Shown here: positions 59,418 to 64,000 of the stretch, piece after piece
How the letters are laid out: each line of letters begins with the position of its first letter
How positions within the stretch are numbered: position 1 is the stretch's first letter
DNA from: Vicinamibacterales bacterium
Lineage (GTDB): Bacteria > Acidobacteriota > Vicinamibacteria > Vicinamibacterales > Fen-181
Length of the DNA: 64,000 nucleotides
Assembly (NCBI GenBank): GCA_036504215.1
Contig: DASXVO010000029.1
Location: forward strand, 1-64,000
Direction of reading: 5' to 3'
Position numbers and translations under genes: made by a program
The notes under the pieces: model-generated
The model's input: the letters and a program-made list of their open reading frames with translations, nothing else
Told to the model about the DNA's origin: nothing
Database searches by the model: none

Positions 59418-61877
59418 ATGTCACGCATAGATACGCCAGCATCGACTGCGCCAACCGTCCTTGACCCCGTCTGCGGAATGACCATCGACCCGGCGAAGGC
59501 CGCGGGTCACCTGGATCACGCAGGACACACGTACCACTTCTGCAACGTCTCCTGCCTCGAGCGGTTCAAAGCCGACCCGGCGCGGTTCATCTCACCGGCG
59601 GCGGCAATGCCGAATCAACCGACGGCGTCCAGCGCCCATCCGGTCGAGTACACCTGTCCAATGCACCCAGAGATTCGGCAGATCGGACCCGGCACCTGCC
59701 CGAAGTGCGGAATGGCGCTCGAACCGGTGTTCCCCCAGGCGCCGCAGGCGCGCCGCGTCGAGTACACCTGTCCGATGCACCCGGAGATCGTCCGTGATGC
59801 ACCGGGGAATTGCCCGATCTGCGGGATGGCGCTCGAACCGCGGACGATCACGGCGCCAGAGGAAGGCGACGAAAACCCCGAGTTGGTGGACATGAACCGG
59901 CGCTTCTGGATCAGCGTGGTGCTCACTGTCCCGTTGATCCTGATCGCCATGGCCCACGACCTGCCCGGGAACCCGCTCGCACACCTCGCGTCGCCTGCTA
60001 CCATTCGCTGGGCAGAACTGGCGCTGGCGATGCCTGTCGTGCTCTGGGGCGGCTGGCCGTTCTTCGTCCGCGCGTGGCAGTCACTCGTTTTCCGCAGCCT
60101 GAACATGTTCACGCTCATCGGCCTGGGCGTGTCCGTCGCATTCACGTACAGCCTGGCCGCAACCCTGCTTCCGGAATCGTTCCCCAGTTCGTTTCGCAAC
60201 ATGGACGGACTCGTCGCCGTCTACTTCGAGGCGGCAGCCGCGATTGTCACCCTGGTGCTCCTCGGACAGGTCCTGGAACTGCGCGCTCGCAGTCGTACCG
60301 GTTCAGCGATTCGCGCGCTTCTTGGCCTTGCGCCGAAACAGGCGCGTCGGGTGACCGCGGATGGCCGCGAACAGGACGTGCCGCTCGAGCAGGTCCAGGT
60401 CGGCGACCTGCTTCGTGTGCGGCCGGGCGAGAAGGTCCCAGTGGACGGCATCGTCACCGAGGGGACGAGCGCGGTGGACGAGTCGATGGTGACCGGCGAG
60501 CCGATGCCCGTCGAGAAACACCCGGGCGAGCGGGTCATCGGGGCCACGATGAACACCGCCGGCAGCTTCGTCATGCGCGCCGATCGGGTCGGAGCCGAGA
60601 CACTGCTTTCGCAAATCGTTCGCATGGTCGGAGAGGCGCAACGCAGCCGGGCGCCCGTCCAGCGCCTGGCCGACACCGTGTCCGCCTACTTCGTGCCTGC
60701 CGTCATTGCGGCCGCGGTCCTCGCGTTCATTGCCTGGGCACTGGTCGGTCCGGAGCCGCGTATGGCGTACGCCCTCGTCGCGGCGGTCTCCGTCCTGATC
60801 ATCGCGTGCCCGTGCGCGCTCGGCCTCGCCACGCCCATGTCGATCATGGTGGCGACCGGAAAGGGCGCGAGCGTCGGCGTGCTGTTCCGAAGCGCGGAGG
60901 CGATCGAAGTGCTCCGCCAGGTCGACACCCTGGTGGTGGACAAGACGGGCACGCTGACGGAGGGCAAGCCGAAGCTGGTAGCGGTCGTCCCCCAGGCGGG
61001 ACAGGACGAAGCGGAGGTGCTGCGGCTGGCCGCCAGCCTGGAGCAAGGCAGCGAACATCCGCTGGCGAGCGCGGTTGTGGCCGGAGCCGCGTCGCGAGGC
61101 GTGGTTCTGCCGAAACCGTCCGATTTTCGAGCCATCAGCGGCAAGGGTGTGACGGGCACCGTGGACGGCCATGCGGTGGCGCTTGGCAACCTCGCGCTGC
61201 TGCAGCAACTCCACGTGGATCCCGGCCCGCTCGCGGCGCGCGCCGAGGAACTGCGGGCCGACGGACAGACCGTGATGTACGTGGCGGTGGACGCGCAGTC
61301 GGCCGGCCTGCTGGCCGTCGCCGATCCGATCAAGTCCACGACCGTCGAGGCGATCCGGCAGTTGCACGCCGAGGGTCTCACGATCGTCATGCTGACGGGC
61401 GACAACCGCACGACCGCGCAGGCGGTGGCACGCCGGCTCGGCATCGACGACGTGGTGGCCGACGTGCTCCCCGAACAGAAGGCGGAGGCTGTCAAGCGGC
61501 TCCAAGCCGAGGGACGCGTCGTGGCGATGGCGGGGGACGGCATCAACGACGCCCCGGCCCTCGCACAGGCACAGGTCGGCATCGCGATGGGGACCGGCAC
61601 CGACGTGGCAATGGAGAGTGCCGGCGTGACGCTCGTGAAGGGCGACCTCACCGGCATCGTCCGGGCCCGTCGCCTGAGCCGCGCAACGATGGCCAACATC
61701 AAACAGAACCTGTTCTTCGCGTTCGTCTACAACGCCCTGGGCGTCCCGCTGGCCGCTGGCGTCCTCTATCCGTTCTTCGGCTCGCTCCTGAGCCCGATGG
61801 TCGCCGCTGCGGCGATGAGTTTCAGCTCCGTGTCGGTGATCACGAACGCGCTTCGATTGCGAGGCGCGCGAATCTGA
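59418..61877 (+). CDS. copA: CopA, Cu(I)-exporting P1B-1 ATPase with YHS and two metal-binding domains
   Basis: 819 residues. The N terminus holds a YHS domain (about 14-58: [16 protein letters not shown]) and two nearly identical heavy-metal-binding domains (76-103 and 114-141: [10 protein letters not shown]...[10 protein letters not shown] and ...[10 protein letters not shown]) instead of the usual HMA domains. Eight membrane segments follow, with TGEPMPVEK, the CPC metal site ([13 protein letters not shown]), [21 protein letters not shown] and [12 protein letters not shown]. The final helices have [13 protein letters not shown] and [12 protein letters not shown], the YN and MxxSS residues of the copper type. 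It pumps cytosolic Cu(I) to the periplasm, where the Cus pumps can take over. Confidence 0.95.
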   Translation: MSRIDTPASTAPTVLDPVCGMTIDPAKAAGHLDHAGHTYHFCNVSCLERFKADPARFISPAAAMPNQPTASSAHPVEYTCPMHPEIRQIGPGTCPKCGMALEPVFPQAPQARRVEYTCPMHPEIVRDAPGNCPICGMALEPRTITAPEEGDENPELVDMNRRFWISVVLTVPLILIAMAHDLPGNPLAHLASPATIRWAELALAMPVVLWGGWPFFVRAWQSLVFRSLNMFTLIGLGVSVAFTYSLAATLLPESFPSSFRNMDGLVAVYFEAAAAIVTLVLLGQVLELRARSRTGSAIRALLGLAPKQARRVTADGREQDVPLEQVQVGDLLRVRPGEKVPVDGIVTEGTSAVDESMVTGEPMPVEKHPGERVIGATMNTAGSFVMRADRVGAETLLSQIVRMVGEAQRSRAPVQRLADTVSAYFVPAVIAAAVLAFIAWALVGPEPRMAYALVAAVSVLIIACPCALGLATPMSIMVATGKGASVGVLFRSAEAIEVLRQVDTLVVDKTGTLTEGKPKLVAVVPQAGQDEAEVLRLAASLEQGSEHPLASAVVAGAASRGVVLPKPSDFRAISGKGVTGTVDGHAVALGNLALLQQLHVDPGPLAARAEELRADGQTVMYVAVDAQSAGLLAVADPIKSTTVEAIRQLHAEGLTIVMLTGDNRTTAQAVARRLGIDDVVADVLPEQKAEAVKRLQAEGRVVAMAGDGINDAPALAQAQVGIAMGTGTDVAMESAGVTLVKGDLTGIVRARRLSRATMANIKQNLFFAFVYNALGVPLAAGVLYPFFGSLLSPMVAAAAMSFSSVSVITNALRLRGARI
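59643..59840 (+). repeat. Direct repeat encoding the two metal-binding domains of CopA
   Basis: Two 84-base units, starting at 59643 and 59757 (114-base period), are almost identical in DNA (both begin GTCGAGTACACCTGTCC). Each encodes one CPMHP/CPxCGM domain. The high identity points to recent duplication. Related but more diverged units lie in the second adaptor gene near 53650 and 53809. Confidence 0.8.
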
Positions 61878-61879
61878 CG

Positions 61880-61902
61880 GTCCTGACGGGCCCCGTCGGG
61901 AC
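61880..61902 (+). terminator. Strong hairpin after copA
   Basis: GTCCTGACGGG and CCCGTCGGGAC can pair over about nine to ten base pairs (one G-U) around a small GGCC loop, starting two bases after the copA stop. There is no T run after it, so it may act as a pause, an mRNA 3' stabiliser or a Rho-linked end rather than a classical intrinsic terminator. Confidence 0.5.
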
Positions 61903-62056
61903 GACTCCGGGTGCGGTTCAGGCTCGCGGGCGGCGCCGCGCGTCGCCAACTGATGTAGACTGGGCCTGCACCATCCAACGCCATTCTCCTTCTTCGGCGA
62001 GACGGACCGGCTCATCGTGCCCGCGATCACCGCGGGCGCCCTTTCCGGAGGCTGTG

Positions 62057-62725
62057 ATGCGGGCCGACCACGCCACGGCTTATCACGACGCCGTCTTCGA
62101 CACGGACCGCGAGCAGGCGCTGGCCGTCGTGCAGCGTGCTCTCGACGACGGGGTGACGCCTGAAGACGTCGTCTTCACCATCGTCATTCCCAGCCTGGAG
62201 AAGATGGCCGGCGGTTTGGTGACCGACTCGCTGGTCACGCTCTCCCAACATTTCCTCTCCGCCAAGATCGCCGAGGAAGTCACCGACGCGCTCATTCCCC
62301 GATTCACGGTGGCTCCGGAGATACGGGGCCACGTTGTCATCGGAACGAGCTTTGGCGATTTCCATGGTCTGGGGAAGAAGATCCTGAGCGGCTGTCTCAA
62401 GGCCAAGATGTTTCAGGTGACCGACATCGGCCTCAACGCCCCGCCGGAACGGTTCGTCGACGAAGCGCTGGCCCAGGGCGCGCAGGTGATTGCGGTCTCG
62501 TCGATGATGGTGCACACCGCGCTCGGCGAGCGCGGACCGCGCCGGGTGCGTGCGCTGCTGCGAGAGCGTGAACTCGAGGGCCGGATCAAGATCGTGGTCG
62601 GCGGAGCCCCGTACCGCTTCCACGAAAATCTCTACCGGGACGTCGAGGCCGACGGCTGGGGCGCAACGGCGATCGAGGGAACCAACGTCATCGCCCGGCT
62701 CATCCGGGATGGGCGCCTATCATGA
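62057..62725 (+). CDS. Corrinoid (B12-binding) protein of methyltransferase type
   Basis: 222 residues; GGAGG lies five bases before the ATG at 62057. Residues about 1-85 are a helical cap (REQALAVVQRALDDGVTPEDVVFTIVIPSLEKMAGG). Residues 90-222 are the B12-binding Rossmann domain: GTSFGDFHGLGKKI holds the DxHxxG motif that places His as lower cobalt ligand, with VIAVSSMMVHT and IKIVVGGAPYRF as the SxS and GG loops. This is the MtaC/MtbC/MetH-like shuttle that carries a methyl group on cobalt. Its stop overlaps the next gene as ATGA. Confidence 0.92.
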   Translation: MRADHATAYHDAVFDTDREQALAVVQRALDDGVTPEDVVFTIVIPSLEKMAGGLVTDSLVTLSQHFLSAKIAEEVTDALIPRFTVAPEIRGHVVIGTSFGDFHGLGKKILSGCLKAKMFQVTDIGLNAPPERFVDEALAQGAQVIAVSSMMVHTALGERGPRRVRALLRERELEGRIKIVVGGAPYRFHENLYRDVEADGWGATAIEGTNVIARLIRDGRLS

Positions 62726-63753
62726 CCGGCACGGAGCGCTTTCAGGCCTTGATGACGGGCAGAGTTCCGGATCGGGTTCCCGTCGTCTGCAACCTGCTCG
62801 ATCAGGGCGCCCGCGAGCTGGGCCTGAAACTCGAAGACTACTACGCCCGAGGCGAGCATGTCGCACGGGGACGGCTGCTGTCCCGGCAGAAGTACGGTTA
62901 CGACACCGTCGTCGCCACCTTCTACGCGGCCATGGAGGCCGAGTTGCTCGGCTGCAGGAACATCGTCTATGCCGAGGAAGGCCCGCCCAACGTCGGCGAC
63001 CTCGTGATCCGCACGCCGGACGACATCGACAAACTGCAGGTGCCGACGGATCTTCGCGCTCATCCCCGCTTCCGGGAGCAGGCCGAGTGCATCCGGATCC
63101 TGAAGCGGGAACTGAACGGGGAGTACCCGGTTGTCGCAGTCGCGGTGAGCTCGTTCAGCCTGCCTGCCATCCTGATGGGGATTTCCGGATGGCTGGAACT
63201 GTTGACCTGCGGAACCCCGGCGTCGCGCAAGGTCCTTCTCGAAAAATGCGCCCAGTTCTGCCGCCTGCACATCACGGCCCTGCGGGAGGCCGGGGCCGAC
63301 CTGATCATCTACACGGACTCGGTGGCGACCGCGGACGTCATCACGAGGAAGCAGTTCCAGGAACTGGCGCTCCCGGCGATCCAGCGCGATCTGGACGGGC
63401 TGGGCACGGCCGATGTCGTGTACTTCAACGGCGGCGGCCGGATCAACCCGCACCTCGAGACACTGATGGGCCAGACGAGCCTCCGGGCGTTCTACATCAA
63501 CCCGTTCGACGATGTGGCGGAGGCCAAGCGGATACTGGGCGGACGGGCGTTGCTGGTGGCCGCCATCAACGACATCCGGTTGATCGATTGGACGGTGGAC
63601 GGGATCAACACCGAGGTGCGGCGCATCATGGAGTCGGGTAAGGCGGACGGGGGATTCCTGTTCGGCACGCTGATGATGCCGTTCGCCATTCCCGATTCGA
63701 ACATCCATGCGATGATCGAAGCAGCCCACCGGTACGGGTCCTATGCCGGATAG
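62722..63753 (+). CDS. UroD-family corrinoid methyltransferase (MtaA/MtbA-like)
   Basis: 343 residues; ATG overlaps the corrinoid gene stop by four bases. The sequence has the uroporphyrinogen decarboxylase/MtaA fold: an N-terminal TGTERFQALMTGRVPDRVPV, a barrel with KYGYDTVV, ITALREAGADLIIYTDS, VVYFNGGGRINP and FYINPFDDVAEAKRIL, and a terminal IMESGKADGGFLFGTLMMPF. Pairing with a corrinoid protein rather than haem genes makes a methyltransferase more likely than a decarboxylase. The zinc ligands (His...Cys pattern) are not fully evident. The methyl donor and acceptor are unknown. Confidence 0.85.
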   Translation: MTGTERFQALMTGRVPDRVPVVCNLLDQGARELGLKLEDYYARGEHVARGRLLSRQKYGYDTVVATFYAAMEAELLGCRNIVYAEEGPPNVGDLVIRTPDDIDKLQVPTDLRAHPRFREQAECIRILKRELNGEYPVVAVAVSSFSLPAILMGISGWLELLTCGTPASRKVLLEKCAQFCRLHITALREAGADLIIYTDSVATADVITRKQFQELALPAIQRDLDGLGTADVVYFNGGGRINPHLETLMGQTSLRAFYINPFDDVAEAKRILGGRALLVAAINDIRLIDWTVDGINTEVRRIMESGKADGGFLFGTLMMPFAIPDSNIHAMIEAAHRYGSYAG

Positions 63754-64000
63754 CCACGCGGTGGACGATCGTATGCTGCTTATCGGCTGCGGCATCCTGC
63801 AGAAGGAGATCCGCCACCTGATCGCGAAGAACGGGTGGAAAGTGACGCCGTACTTCCTGCCGTCGGGGCTGCACACGGATTTCGGCAAGCTGCGGCGAGC
63901 CCTCGACGGCAGCCTCGCCGCGCACGCCGGCCGGAGCCGGGTGGTGTTCTACGGCGCATGTCACCCGCTGATGGACCGAATCCTGGCCGACGGGCACACC
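63743..64000 (+). CDS. DUF1638 protein, N-terminal part (cut by window end)
   Basis: 86 codons are visible, open to the window end. The ATG at 63743 overlaps the methyltransferase end by 11 bases. It begins LLIGCGILQKEIRHLIAKNGW, then YFLPSGLHTDFGKLRRALDG and VVFYGACHP, the pattern of the DUF1638 family (conserved GCG, LP..LH and G.CHP motifs). DUF1638 genes are often next to corrinoid methyltransferases in anaerobes, but the function is unproven. Cys and His residues suggest metal or corrinoid binding. Confidence 0.85.
   Translation, partial: MPDSHAVDDRMLLIGCGILQKEIRHLIAKNGWKVTPYFLPSGLHTDFGKLRRALDGSLAAHAGRSRVVFYGACHPLMDRILADGHT

Noticed and set aside
62722-63753. HemE uroporphyrinogen decarboxylase
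   Set aside because: The fold is shared, but the gene is fused by overlap to a corrinoid protein and DUF1638, and no haem genes are near; a methyltransferase is the better reading.

Overview
This is 64 kb of one GC-rich chromosome (roughly two thirds G+C) with dense genes, many GTG starts and 4-base ATGA/GTGA overlaps between neighbouring genes. The gene families seen are a DUF5916/CBM9 outer-membrane protein, a PilT ATPase carrying an MJ0042-type zinc ribbon, a GH27 alpha-galactosidase, clade II nos genes and tandem HME-RND pumps. Together they fit a soil Gram-negative of the Acidobacteriota (Vicinamibacteria-like). That placement is inference: there is no rRNA or other taxonomic marker in the window. 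I see no rRNA, tRNA, CRISPR array, insertion sequence or prophage.

Bases 1-15025 hold mixed housekeeping and accessory genes: a partial multicopper oxidase, a lectin-like secreted protein, a PAS-kinase-receiver hybrid, a secreted acetamidase-family protein, hflK-hflC, an unusual AAA+/receiver fusion, a SnoaL protein, a fatty acid desaturase, several small proteins, an RRM protein whose ribosome site lies inside a hairpin, and a D15/BamA-type barrel.

Bases 15105-26448, all read leftward, form a nitrous oxide reduction operon: a GltD-like FAD/Fe-S flavoprotein, a Rieske protein, cytochrome b, a five-haem cytochrome c, nosZ, nosB, nosD, nosF, nosL and nosY. NosZ has a non-twin-arginine leader and nosB follows it, both marks of clade II. 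The b/Rieske/c genes look like the quinol-to-NosZ electron path, and nosDFYL the copper-site maturation machinery.

Bases 26989-34866 contain a secreted protein of unknown function, decayed histidine-kinase and cytochrome fragments, an OmpA-type protein with a lost start, a PilT-like ATPase with a small partner gene, and a large chemoreceptor with repeated cytoplasmic modules. Bases 35391-39974 hold a CBM9/DUF5916 outer-membrane protein, an alpha-galactosidase and a secreted HpcH/HpaI-type aldolase.

Bases 40030-61877 are a metal-resistance island: a P1B ATPase, a sigma-54 two-component pair, two complete CusCBA-type pumps, a Met-rich lipoprotein, CsoR and CopA. CsoR has its own sigma-70 promoter with a palindromic operator in the spacer. 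The second pump operon is preceded by a near-consensus sigma-54 promoter. Bases 62057-64000 start a corrinoid methyl-transfer cassette: a B12-binding protein, a UroD-type methyltransferase and DUF1638, the last cut by the window end.

A recurring theme is gene debris. Short stretches of recognisable protein remain in several intergenic gaps (GH38 mannosidase, B12-radical SAM protein, cytochrome c, histidine kinase).
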